Source: Orientallactaga sibirica (Eukaryota; Chordata; Mammalia; Rodentia; Dipodidae). Taken from it: a stretch of DNA of 64,000 nt. This document shows positions 54,850 through 64,000 of this stretch, in pieces. The first letter of the stretch is position 1, and every line of letters starts with the position of its first letter. The DNA is taken from contig JAEOAD010002279.1 in assembly GCA_036365145.1 (NCBI GenBank), positions 368,001 to 432,000 of the forward strand, written 5' to 3'. The notes beneath the pieces were generated by a model. That model did not search any database, was not told where the DNA came from, and saw only the letters and a list, made by a program, of their open reading frames with translations. A program made the translations under genes and the position numbers.

Positions 54850-55728
54850 CTTTTTCTTTTCTTTTTTTTTTTTTTTTTTCAGGACCAGGTATTTATTTGG
54901 AACTAATGTCTTTCTGCAAACTTAAGCTGTTGCATGGAACACGACCTCTGGGGAATTCTTTTAAGAGGAGGTCACTTCGAATTCTTTGTGAGTGGTCAAA
55001 GCTATTGGAAGGGGCTGGCTGGCTGAAGGCTTGTTGTTCGATAAGGACTTGGTCTTTGTCATAGACGTGGGCCCTTTCTGAGCACAGGATGGCAGGGTCA
55101 GGTCTGCAATTTTCTTCAGCTCCAGCCTGCTTCTCTAAACCGGAGAGATGTCGGCATTGGGGGTGACCTCCAGCCTTGCTGGCGACGACGCACGGAGCTA
55201 GCAGCGGCTTTTCCACTCTCCTTGCCATTTTGCTGTTTCTTGAAAAATTAAATGCCTGGCCTGTTGCTTTATTCCCAGACCAGCTGGCCTTTGACAGGAT
55301 GGTTTCGAAGTGAGACTGTCTGCTGGCATCCTGACCTGGCTTGTTTTCAGGGATGTGAAAGACCATGGGCACACAGGTGACTCCATTCTTTTTCTTGTCA
55401 GTTTCATGAACAAATAAAGGACTGTATGGGTCCTGATGGCTGAGCTCCCATGCATTGGGAGGGAGCCATGGGCAGGGCACAAAGGCAACAGGTTGGCATG
55501 GAATTCTGAACTCAGTGAGGGAGGAAGTTGGTGAGCTAGCTTGGGAGGGGAGAGACCAACACATCCATCTCAAGGCTGCCACTACCTGTTTGTGTGGTGG
55601 GCCATTACTAACCCTTTTGTGGGTTTGATATGCCACATCTAGCAAGTAGCGTCGTCAAAGAAAGCCGTGTGATGGTCCCTTCATTGTACCACTTACCACC
55701 TGGGCAGCTTGGGTAAGCTCTGTATCCC
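54850..55728 (-). pseudogene. Candidate retrocopy of an unidentified mRNA
   Basis: On the minus strand the segment ends AATAAATACCTGGTCCTG followed by about 30 mostly A residues. A polyadenylation signal about 14 bases before an A tract is the mark of a reverse-transcribed mRNA. The word AGCACTG is found beyond the A tract (about 54,845) and at the opposite end (about 55,729) and may be a short target-site duplication. A frame with no stop covers 54,893-55,645 (250 codons), its TAA overlapping the AATAAA. Extended upstream it meets one TGA before an ATG near 55,676. I do not recognise the protein and see no domain. It could be a chance frame in a non-coding retrocopy. Confidence 0.45.
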
Positions 55729-55865
55729 TTGGAGCCCCAGTGCTCACACGAAGGGCTTGGAGGCCAGGGCTGAACTTTATTTTTTTTATTTTTATTTTAT
55801 TTATTTATTTTGCAGCATGTTCTCTGTTTCCTCCTTGGACTGCTCCCATGCTTCCTCTCTGAGAG

Positions 55866-56580
55866 AGATCACCTTCAACTTCCCTTTGAGTGGTGAATCT
55901 CCTCTGATATCCATACTCCCCGAGACATTCATGTCCCTGTCACCCTCAACAGTTCTCCTGTTACTGTGCTTTGGGGATCTCAGAGACGGTGTCTTGGAGC
56001 CTCCCACACGGTCTGGCTCCCAGAGGGTCTTCTAGATCTTGCCGATGGAACAATGACATGTCTTCCCAGCTCTGAAATTCTGTTCTTTGAAGTGTATTTG
56101 CTATCCTGGGTGACTCATTTCCAAGACAGATATAAAAGATACTATTTTCTTCTTTTCATTCAAAAAAAAAAAAGGTCATGATTACATTCATGTAAAAATT
56201 CACACTTGAGGGCTGGAGAGATGGCTTAGGGGTTAAGGCACCTGCCTCCTAAGCCTAAGAACACTGGTTCCAATCTCCAAGCGGTTCCAATCTCCAGGTC
56301 CCACGTTTAGCCAGATGCAAAGTGTGACGCCAAGGGCGCAATGCCGCACTTGACCACAAGGGGTGCACATCTGATTTCGTTCACAGCAGCTGAGACACTG
56401 CTGCCGTGCCCATCTCTGTCTTCCTCTGTCTCTCTCTCTCTCTCTCTCTGTGTCTCTCTCCAAAAAAATAATAAAAAATAACAAGTTTAAAAAAATTCAC
56501 ACTTGAGAAAACATTTCTCACATTTATTTGGCGGTACCTACTACCCAACAGTTCATCTGTACCCTCATTCAAAATAGTTC
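55866..56580 (+). repeat. 0.72-kb tandem duplication, copy 1
   Basis: From AGATCACCTTCAACTTCC to AAAATAGTTC. It is repeated at an offset of 715 bp by 56,581 onward. It contains a type-B SINE and about 340 bp of unique DNA. Confidence 0.95.
56210..56493 (+). mobile_element. tRNA-derived SINE (type B), copy 1
   Basis: GGGCTGGAGAGATGGCTTAG to CCAAAAAAATAATAAAAAAT. GGTTCCAATCTCCA is doubled near the box-B position. AAAAATTCACACTTGAG at about 56,194 and 56,489 is the target-site duplication. Confidence 0.92.
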
Positions 56581-57306
56581 AGATCACCTTCAACTTCCCT
56601 TTGAGTGGTGAATCTCCTCTGATATCCATACTCCCCGAGACATTCATGTCCCTGTCACCCTCAACAGTTCTCCTGTTACTGTCCTTTGGGGATCTCAGAG
56701 ACGGTGTCTTGGAGCCTCCCACACGGTCTGGCTCCCAGAGGGTCTTCTAGATCTTGCTGATGGAACAATGACATGTCTTCCCAGCTTTGAAATTCTGTTC
56801 TTTGAAGTGTATTTGCTATCCTGGGTGACTCATTTCCAAGACAGATATAAAAGATACTATTTTCTTCTTTTCATTCAAAAAAAAAAAAAAAGGTCATGAT
56901 TACATTCATGTAAAAATTCACACTTGAGGGCTGGAGAGATGGCTTAGGGGTTAAGGCACCTGCCTCCTAAGCCTAAGAACACTGGTTCCAATCTCCAGCG
57001 GTTCCAATCTCCAGGTCCCACGTTTAGCCAGATGCAAAGTGACGCAAGGGCGCAATGCCGCACTTGACCACAAGGGGGTGCACACATCTGGATTTCGTTC
57101 ACAGCAGCTGAGACACTGCTGCCGTGCCCATCTCTGTCTTCCTCTGTCTCTCTCTCTCTCTCTCTCTGTCTCTGTGTGTCTCTCTCCAAAAAAATAATAA
57201 AAAATAACAAGTTTAAAAAAATTCACACTTGAGAAAACATTTCTCACATTTATTTGGCGGTACCTACTACCCAACAGTTCATCTGTACCCTCATTCAAAA
57301 TAGTTC
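56581..57306 (+). repeat. 0.72-kb tandem duplication, copy 2
   Basis: Ends AAAATAGTTC before AGGGTTGCCGC. Differences from copy 1 are a few bases and A-run steps. Confidence 0.95.
56929..57211 (+). mobile_element. tRNA-derived SINE (type B), copy 2
   Basis: Duplicate of the SINE at 56,210-56,493, carrying the same doubled GGTTCCAATCTCCA. Confidence 0.92.
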
Positions 57307-57701
57307 AGGGTTGCCGCAGGAGCTCATCTGATTAGAGCTACTGGAAAATTCCCCAGGCAATGATGTCCTGCTTTCTTCTGCAAGTACTGCGTGGTGCTTC
57401 CTGCCCTACCTGCTAGCCCAAGTAGTTTGCTAGCCCAGTAATGCACTAGTAACTTCTCTTCTCATTGCCGTGACCTGACAGAAGCAACTCGTGAGAGGAA
57501 ACATTTATTTAAGCTCATGGTTTCAGGATGTTTCAGTCCAGCCTGGTGGGGAAGGCCTAGTGTTGGGAACAACTCAGTGCCTGTCAACAGTAGTGTGAGG
57601 CAACCGTTCACAGTGCAGCATGCTGAGAGCGCAATATGGGTACCAGAGATGGGTAATAACCTTCAAGACTCATCCCCGCAGTGACTCGCCTCCAGCTAGA
57701 C

Positions 57702-57867
57702 TTTTTTATTTTTTTATTTTTTTGCTTTTTCGAGGTAGGGTTTCACTCTGGTCCAGGCTGACCTGGAATTAACTATGTAGTCTCAGGGTGGCCTCGAACT
57801 CTCAGCGATCCTCCTACCTCTGCCTCCCGAGTGCTGGGATTAAAGGCATGCGCCACCACGCCCGGCT
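57702..57867 (-). mobile_element. B1-type SINE, first of two at one target
   Basis: Reverse-strand B1. CCAGCTAGAC stands just before it (57,692-57,701). Confidence 0.92.
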
Positions 57868-57869
57868 TA

Positions 57870-58132
57870 AAAATTTTGTTTTTACTTTATTTATTTTTGG
57901 AGAGAGAGACAGACAGAGAGAGAGGGAGAGGGAAACAGATATAGATGGGCGTGCCAGCAGTCTCTCAGCTGCTGTGAATGAAATCCAGATGCGTGCACCC
58001 CCTTGTGGTCAAGTGCGGCATTGCGCCCTTGCCTCACTTTTGCATCTGGCTAAACGTGGGACCTGGAGATTGGAACCGGGTTCTTAGGCTTAGCAGGCAG
58101 GCGCCTTAACCGCTAAGCCATCTCTCCAGCCC
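57870..58132 (-). mobile_element. tRNA-derived SINE (type B)
   Basis: Complete reverse-strand element between the two B1s. CCAGCTAGAC follows it (58,133-58,142). Confidence 0.92.
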
Positions 58133-58142
58133 CCAGCTAGAC

Positions 58143-58305
58143 TTTTTTTTTTTTTTTTTTTTTGGTTTTGCGAGGTAGGGTCTCACTCTGGTCCAGGCTG
58201 ACCTGGAATTAACTATGTAGTCTCAGGGTGGCCTCGAACTCTCAGCGATCCTCCTACCTCTGCCTCCCGAGTGCTGGGATTAAAGGTGTGTGCCACCACG
58301 CCCGG
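58143..58305 (-). mobile_element. B1-type SINE, second of two at one target
   Basis: Almost the same sequence as the B1 at 57,702-57,867. CCAGCTAGAC precedes it and follows it (58,306-58,315). Confidence 0.92.
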
Positions 58306-58411
58306 CCAGCTAGACTTTTATCCCAAAGAGTCCATGATGTCTCATAACAGTGCCACCACCTGAGGCCCAAAATGAGACTGCTGGGGAATAGTTCACATTC
58401 AAACTAAGACA

Positions 58412-59011
58412 GATAAATTCTGAGCGGTCACTGGCCCCAGGCAGTGGAACACGCACTCTGAAAATGGCACACTGCGGGGTCACCTTCATCCCAGGGAGGA
58501 TAGTTTCGTGGTGTGGTCTGGTGTGGTCTTTAAGCAGGGATGTTTGATCAGGCTTTGCTTCGGTGACCTCACCGTCTCACAGAGTTTGCTGTTGGCAGAA
58601 CTGTCAGTAGGGGAAGAAGGAAGGGAAGTCTGTAGACGAGAAAGAAATCCTGGAGTCTTTGCCGTCCACACATGTCAACACTTGGCGTAGCATGTAGAAT
58701 GTAAGGAAGGGAAAAGACAGGACAGGAAAGGACAGCGACAGTGGAAGAGCCCAGAGCAGCTACATGGTGGGTAAATTGAAGCTCTTCTCGCCCCAGAGGC
58801 CTCAGGAGAGACGTGTATACTCTATTTTCTTTCTTGTTTTCCTTTCTTTTTTTTTTTTGCAATTTCTGTGACTATTTCCACTGCAGCTTTGGCTACCTGG
58901 TTGCTACATGCTAGAGAACACAGATTTCAGGGTGCTGAAGGCGCTGGGCTTGAGAAATAAGCTAGACAGTTTGAACCCTACTGAGTTTGTATTTCTCAAA
59001 GGAATACTGTG
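58412..59011. other. Unique DNA, no gene recognised
   Basis: No repeat other than a T-run at 58,848-58,858. Open frames are short. Confidence 0.5.
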
Positions 59012-59172
59012 GTTTTTTTTTTTTTTTTTTTTTTTTGAAGTAGGGTTTCACTCTGGTCCAGGCTGACCTGGAATAAACTATGTAGTCTCAGGGTGGCCTC
59101 GAACTCATGGCGGTCCTCCTACCTCTGCCTCCCAAGTGCTGGGATTAAAGGCGTGCGCCACCACGCCCAGCT
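59012..59172 (-). mobile_element. B1-type SINE
   Basis: Reverse-strand B1 with a T tail, ending CCACCACGCCCAGCT. Confidence 0.92.
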
Positions 59173-59773
59173 AACCCACATCTTAATTCTGAATATTCTA
59201 TTCCCCAGTCTGGAACACCTTGCCCATCTAAATTGTGGTTCGTCAACACCTACCTCCAGTTCTTCTCCTCCACTCCGCTCTCCAAGCTTAACTCAACCTT
59301 TTGTAGGTCAGTTCTCACTGACCACTGCATTTACAACCCTAAAGATATGTGCTTTGCTCTTTGCTTTCTTCTTTGTTCACGTCTCTGCTGTCCTTGCCAG
59401 ACCTCCCTTCACAGATTCTACAGTTAGATGGAGGGGTGAATAAAGCTTTCCCCAGACATTTCTGTTTGAAGATGTTCCAGCAATGTTGGGCAAACAGTCA
59501 GCATCTCTGAGCAGTTTCCTCCTTGGTAAAATAGGCTAATGATATGCACCGTATGGAATGCTTGCGAGAATTCAGTGGGTCTGTATGACCAGCTTGGAGG
59601 CAGGCTGAATCTGGCACTTAGTGGTGGTCAATACATGCTGTCAATAAATATTGGATTCTTCCAGAAGTCATTGATGGGGAACTGGGCCAGAGTTCCAAAT
59701 CCACAACCCACCCCTTCTGTGCCTCGAGGAAGTTATTATTCAGTTTCCTCTTAAATAAAATATTCATAGAACC
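59173..59773. other. Unique DNA with L2- and MIR-like remnants
   Basis: 59,190-59,460 has an L2-like flavour. 59,500-59,660 (GCAGTTTCCTCCTTGGTAAAAT ... CACTTAGTGGTGGTCAATAC) fits a reverse-strand MIR. Both are diverged. Confidence 0.4.
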
Positions 59774-60034
59774 TCGGGCTGGAGAGATGGCTTAGCGGTT
59801 AAGGCGCCTTCCTGCTAAGCCTAAGAAGCCGGTTCTAATCTCCAGGTCCCACGTTTAGCCAGATGCAAAGTGACGCAAGGGTGCAATGCCGCACTTGATC
59901 ACAAGGGGGCGCATGCATCTGGATTTCATTCACAGCAGCTGAGAGACAGCTGGTGCGCCTATTCTCTCTCTGTCTTCCTCTTTCTCTGTCTGTCTGTCTC
60001 TGTGTCTCTCTCCAAAAAAAAACTTATAAAAAAA
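59774..60034 (+). mobile_element. tRNA-derived SINE (type B)
   Basis: GGGCTGGAGAGATGGCTTAG to TCTCTCCAAAAAAAAAC. A word ending TAGAACCT lies on both sides. Confidence 0.92.
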
Positions 60035-60270
60035 ATTCCTAGAACCTGTTTCATAAAGATCACACCCAAGAATTTATAGGAAGCGTTGGTGAGGTGCCCT
60101 GTGCTAGCGAGCAAAGAGTGAGCACTGGATGTCTTTGTGGGAGCGGGCTATTTGATTTAAACTCATAGCACCGTTGCATTTAACCACTCTGCTGAGGGAA
60201 CTGTGGACACCTCTCTGATGATAAGAAGGGGTCTGGAGCAGTGGGATAACCTGTTTGTCTCGCACACCCC

Positions 60271-60633
60271 TGTTACGATTTCGATTGTGAATGTCCCCTG
60301 AAGGATCCTGTGGTAAAGCTTTGGTCCCCAACTGATGGCACTATCAGAAAGTCCTGGGAACTTAGGAGTGGAGCCCAATGGAGGAAGAGAGTCATTAAGG
60401 TTTTGCTCCCAAGGGGAGGGATGTATTGGAACCATCTTTCTCTCTCCCTCTTTCTTTGCTTGCTTGGCTGCCAGGACCAGGGCAGCTGTGCATTACCACA
60501 CGCCCACCGACATGGCACTTTGTCTCACGGCAGTCCTCATCATGGCCCAGCGACCATGAACGGAAACTTCTGAACCATGAGCTGAAGTGAATGTTTCCTT
60601 CTTCTAACTTGTCTCAGTTATCTTTTTAAAAAT

Positions 60634-60668
<35 letters not shown>

Positions 60669-60891
60669 TTTGAGAGCAAGAGAAATAAAGAGGGAGAGAG
60701 AGAGAATGGGCATGCCAGGGCCTCCAGCCACTGCAAACAAACTCCAGACACACGCAACACCTTGTGCATCTGGCTTATGTGGGTCCTGGGGAATCGAACC
60801 TGGGTCCTTTGGCTTTGCAGGCAAGCGCCCTCACCGTTAAGCCATCTCTCCAGCCCCCATCAGTTATCTTTTAAGTGGTGGAAAGCTGACA
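60271..60891 (+). mobile_element. MaLR-type LTR with a nested SINE
   Basis: TGTTACGATTTCGATTGTGAATGTCCCC, GCTTTGGTCCCCAACTGATG, CATGAACGGAAACTTCTGAACC and the final GGAAAGCTGACA follow the usual order of a MaLR LTR. No internal part, so a solo LTR. A tRNA-derived SINE interrupts it near its 3' end. Confidence 0.65.
60628..60856 (-). mobile_element. tRNA-derived SINE (type A) nested in the LTR
   Basis: Reverse-strand element with (TTTA)n tail. TCAGTTATCTTTT at about 60,615 and 60,860 is the target-site duplication. Confidence 0.92.
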
Positions 60892-61007
60892 CCTGAGCAC
60901 AGTTTCTTTGACTTGCCCCTTTGGAGGCTTAGAGGAAGTGGCCCTTTATGAACCCCTTCATATATCTGAGTAATAGGATAATAGGGTTAATCTGTAGAAC
61001 TGAGTTT

Positions 61008-61163
61008 TGAATATTTTATTTACTATTTATTTGCAAGATGAGAGAGAATGAGTGCACCAGGGCCTCTTGTTCCTACAGATGAATGCCAGATGCATACACC
61101 ACTCTGTGCATCTGGCTTTATGTGGGTATTGAGGAATCAAACCCAGGCCCATCTCTCCAGCCC
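61008..61163 (-). mobile_element. tRNA-derived SINE with internal deletion
   Basis: Reverse-strand element that jumps from CAAACCCAGGCCC to ATCTCTCCAGCCC, so much of the tRNA-like head is missing. Confidence 0.85.
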
Positions 61164-61303
61164 TCTTTTCTTTTCTTTTTAATATGTGAAATTGCTTTTG
61201 GGGGACTGAAAAGTATGCTGTGAATTAAAAATACGATCTGTTGTCACTGAATCTCTTACACACCACATTGAATGGGAGCTGAGGAAATCCCCAACTTTCC
61301 TTT

Positions 61304-61453
61304 TCTTTTTATTCTTTTGGTTTTTAGAGGTAGGGTCTCACTCTAGCCCAGGAATTCACTATGTAGTCTCAGGCTGGCCTTGAACTCATGGTGATCCTCC
61401 TACCTCTGCCTCCCGAGTGCTGGGATTAAAGGTGTGCGCCACCACGCCCGACT
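61304..61453 (-). mobile_element. B1-type SINE
   Basis: Reverse-strand B1 lacking the GGCTGACCT step, ending CACCACGCCCGACT. Confidence 0.9.
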
Positions 61454-61796
61454 CCCAACGTTCTTTTGAACAAAGTAATTGTGGTAGTGGAAACGCCATG
61501 GATTATGAAATGATCAGAGCTCCTCCTCTGGTTCCTGGCTTCTCCTCTGGTTCCACGCAGGCCCAACGCAGCCAGGAGCAAGCTGGACACAGTGATTGTA
61601 AGGCCTGGCCGGGTCTTGGCTCCCTCCCTCTCAAGCCACCTCAACTCTGTCAGTGCCAGTTGTTGGGTTTTTGTTTGTTTGTTTTTGGTTTGTTTGGTTT
61701 GGTTTGTTTGTTTTAGCTTTTACACAAACAGGGCTTCAGGAGTGATGTCTGGCCCATTTTCAAATCAGATGACCAATGCTAAATTGTTGAGGACAG
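61454..61796. other. Unique DNA with a (GTTT)n-like run
   Basis: A TTTG/GTTTG-rich run lies at about 61,668-61,714. No gene recognised. Confidence 0.5.
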
Positions 61797-62018
61797 GGGC
61801 TGGAGAGATGGTTTAGATGTTAAGGCATTTGCCTGCAAAGCCAAAGGATCCCAGTTCGACTCTCCAGGACCCACATAAGCCAGACTCACAAGAAGGCACA
61901 CCCATCTGGAGTTTGTTTGCAGTGGCTGGAGGCCCTGGTGCACCCATTCTCTCTCTTTCTCTCTCTGCCTCTTTCTCTAAATAAATAAAATATAAAAAAA
62001 AAAACCACAGTTTATTTT
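61797..62018 (+). mobile_element. tRNA-derived SINE (type A)
   Basis: GGGCTGGAGAGATGGTTTAG to TCTAAATAAATAAAAT. AATTGTTGAGGACA at about 61,782 and 62,019 is the target-site duplication. Confidence 0.92.
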
Positions 62019-62152
62019 AATTGTTGAGGACACTGTGGCAGAGAACATGTCCTGTGACAATTGCTGGTGCCCTCACTGCTCTACGAGGTCTTGAGGGAGA
62101 TGGGCAACTGGTTATCTTCTCTGCTCAGTGCTCAGAAAGCTACCATCCTCTT

Positions 62153-62382
62153 GGGCTGAAGAGATGGCTCAGCAGTTAGGGCGCTTGCCTGCAAAGTCTA
62201 AGCACCTGAATTCGATGCTCCAGCACCCACGTAATGCCAGATGGACAAGGTGGCGCATGCATCTGGAGTTCGTTTGCAGTGGCTATAGAGGCCCTGGTGT
62301 GGCCATTCTGCCTCTTTCTATCTGCCTCTCTCTCTCCCTCTCAAATAAATAAATAATATATAATATATAATATATACATACA

Positions 62383-62412
<30 letters not shown>
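62153..62412 (+). mobile_element. tRNA-derived SINE (type A) with (TACA)n tail
   Basis: GGGCTGAAGAGATGGCTCAG to CAAATAAATAAATAATAT, then about ten TACA units (62,374-62,412). Confidence 0.9.
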
Positions 62413-62413
<1 letters not shown>

Positions 62414-62734
62414 TTTAAAGGTACCAGGCTCTTGGCAATGCTCTGTAATTGATAATACATTAGTAAGGCACTGCTGCTATTTATCTTTTTAGTATAATTC
62501 ATTGCTTTCACCTTATTTAAAAAAATCAAAAAAGTGTTGTTCCTTTAATAAGATGGCTTTTAAGATATACTGATGGAGGCCACTGTTAGCAACAAAAGTC
62601 GCTGCTTATTAGACACTGTCTTTCTGTGAGCCCTTGTGCTAGGCACTTAACATGAGTTATCTTCAGTACTCAGACACTTCTCGTGGTAATATGTGGCCCA
62701 GGCTCCCAGAACCTGGGGTGAAGCTCAAGGTCAT
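62413..62734. other. Unique DNA with a possible MIR remnant
   Basis: 62,610-62,710 (TGTGAGCCCTTGTGCTAGGCAC) resembles MIR. Otherwise nothing recognised. Confidence 0.4.
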
Positions 62735-63423
62735 ATTTTAAAAAATATTTTTATTTATTTGAGAGAGAGAGAGAGATACAGAAATAGGCAGGGAGGGAGA
62801 TAGAGAGACGGAGAGAGAGAGAGAGAATGGGCATGCCAGGCCCTCCAGTCACTGCAACTGAATTCCAGATGCATGTGCCCCTTTGTGCATGTAGCTTACG
62901 TGGGTCCTGGGGATTCGAACCTGGATCCTTTGGCTTTGCAGGCAGATGACTTAAACGCTAAGCCATCTCTCTAGCCCAGATTATTTTTATTGATTTATTT
63001 GAGAGAGAGATATAGAAGTAGGCAGGAGAGAGAGAGAGAGAGAGAGAGTAGGTGCACCAGGGCCTCCAGCCACTGCAAATGAACTCCAGATGTGTTTGCC
63101 CCTTTGTGCATGTGGCTTAATGGATCCTGGGAATTTGAACCTGGATCCTTTGGCTTTGCAGGCAGGCACCTTAATCGTTAAGCCATCTCTCCAGCCCAAA
63201 ATATTTTTATTTATTTATTTGAGACAGAGAAAGATACAGAAATAGGCAGGTAGAAAGAGAGAGAGAGAGAAAGTGAGTACACCAGGGCCTCCAGCCACTG
63301 CAATTGAATTCCAGATGCATGTGCCCCTTTGTGCATGTGCCTTACGTGGGTCCTGGGGATTCAAACCTGGATCCTTTGGCTTTGCAGGCAAGTGCGTTAA
63401 CCGCTAAGGCATCTCTCCAGCCC
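62735..63423 (-). mobile_element. Tandem trimer of tRNA-derived SINEs
   Basis: Three complete reverse-strand units at about 62,735-62,977, 62,978-63,197 and 63,198-63,423, all carrying a TACAGAAATAGGCAG-type word in the tail region. Only the outer edges carry a matching flank (AAGGTCATATTTTA and TAGGGTCACATCTT); no duplication separates the units. Confidence 0.88.
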
Positions 63424-64000
63424 TTAGGGTCACATCTTATGCATGAAAGAATGAAGATCTGACCCTGGCTTGTGTGACCGCAGGTTCCAGGCATGTCTTC
63501 CTCACACCCCACTGGAAAGCCAGCAAGGATCTCCCCGGCAAGGCAACTGGATTAGAGGCATTTCTGTCTTGGCAAAGCTGGGGTGGGAGGAGCAGGAAGG
63601 CCAAGAGAAAGATGCCAGGGAAGCAATTCTTTTCTCAAAGAGACAAGTCTGTATTTGGATTCTTTCTTTTTTTTTTAACACACTCAACACAGCAAGCAAA
63701 TTGGTTTGCAGAAGAAGACACAGGTCGTGCTCCGGCCCCGGCATCCAGATGCCTTATATTGTACACTATATTACTGGAGTAATATTGCACACTTTATTAG
63801 CACCGGCAGGATTTGGAATTCCCATGGGGACGGTTCTTTGCTGTCGGACGTATAAGGCCATTTAATCTCCTTTATCAGATCTGGTGCTGCCTTCCCCCGG
63901 CCCCACCTCCTCTCGCAGACCAATAAAGAGAATTTCTTCAGATTCACTGGGCTGAAAAGCAGCTTCCTAATATGACCCCTCTTAGCCCCGCCCCGCTCCT
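63424..64000. other. Repeat-free DNA, possible conserved regulatory sequence
   Basis: No SINE or low-complexity run apart from a T-run at about 63,667-63,677. From 63,720 the text is dense in TF-like words (CCTTATATTG, CGTATAAGGCC, TTTATCAG, CCAATAAAG, CCTAATATG) and ends CCCCGCCCCGC, a GC box at the window edge. A 131-codon frame (63,470-63,865) has no recognisable domain. Confidence 0.35.

Larger units (their letters stand above)
57442..58411 (-). mobile_element. MaLR-type solo LTR with nested SINEs
   Basis: Read on the minus strand it starts TGTCTTAGTTTGAATGTGAA and, after the insertions are skipped, runs through TAAATAAATGTTTCC to GTCACGGCAATGAGAAG, the layout of rodent MaLR LTRs. Without the inserts (57,702-58,315) it is about 356 bp, the same length as the LTR at 3,431-3,786. 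No flanking duplication was found, so the ends are approximate. Confidence 0.65.

Noticed and set aside
55801..56007. 68-codon minus-strand frame ending in an AATAAATAAATAAA stretch as a second retrocopy
   Set aside because: The tail is A/T-rich rather than a clean poly(A), no flanking duplication was found, and the frame has stops upstream; it may be an unlisted repeat.

Overview
The window is mammalian nuclear DNA, and almost all of what can be identified in it is interspersed repeat. Two SINE classes dominate. One is a B1-type (7SL-derived) element that begins GCCGGGCGTGGTGGCGCAC. The other is a tRNA-derived element that begins GGGCTGGAGAGATGGCTTAG, of which at least three subfamilies are visible. 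B1 identifies a rodent. The particular tRNA-derived family and its near-consensus copies fit a dipodid (jerboa) genome best, but the species is inferred from repeat style, not shown. No complete protein-coding gene is recognisable. The long open frames come from simple repeats, a 53-bp minisatellite or a GC-rich island, with one possible exception, a 250-codon frame on the minus strand at 54.9-55.6 kb.

Layout. From 1 to 18 kb there is unique intronic or intergenic-type DNA packed with SINEs. This part also holds a MaLR-type LTR element inserted into an older SINE (2.6-3.8 kb), a class-I-type solo LTR with three abutting p53-type half-sites (6.2-6.7 kb), and a poly(A)-tailed L1-like insertion that splits another SINE (14.35-15.40 kb). 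At 18.24-19.36 kb lies the only CpG-island-like segment, with a TATA-like motif and a plausible non-coding first exon ending in a splice donor. It is the best candidate promoter in the window. An 18-unit, 53-bp minisatellite follows at 20.7-21.6 kb.

From 23.66 to 32.00 kb is a head-to-tail duplication of about 4.17 kb. Each copy starts with about 1.8 kb of CAC/ATC trinucleotide array that itself has higher-order structure. From 38.46 to 48.75 kb is a second head-to-tail duplication, of about 5.1 kb. One copy carries a private, gap-ridden B1 insertion and a run of one-base deletions. From 55.87 to 57.31 kb is a third, 0.72-kb tandem duplication. Such near-identical tandem copies may be real young segmental duplications or false duplications in the assembly, and the sequence alone does not settle it. 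The last 35 kb also holds SINE clusters, two more MaLR-type LTRs carrying nested SINEs, a tandem SINE trimer (62.74-63.42 kb), and a repeat-free end (63.43-64.00 kb) that runs into a GC-box-like sequence.

No genes here can be said to work together. I found no CRISPR array, operon, functional tRNA or rRNA gene, or other dedicated system. The interest lies in nested insertions, duplication junctions, the LTR binding-site array and the CpG-island promoter.
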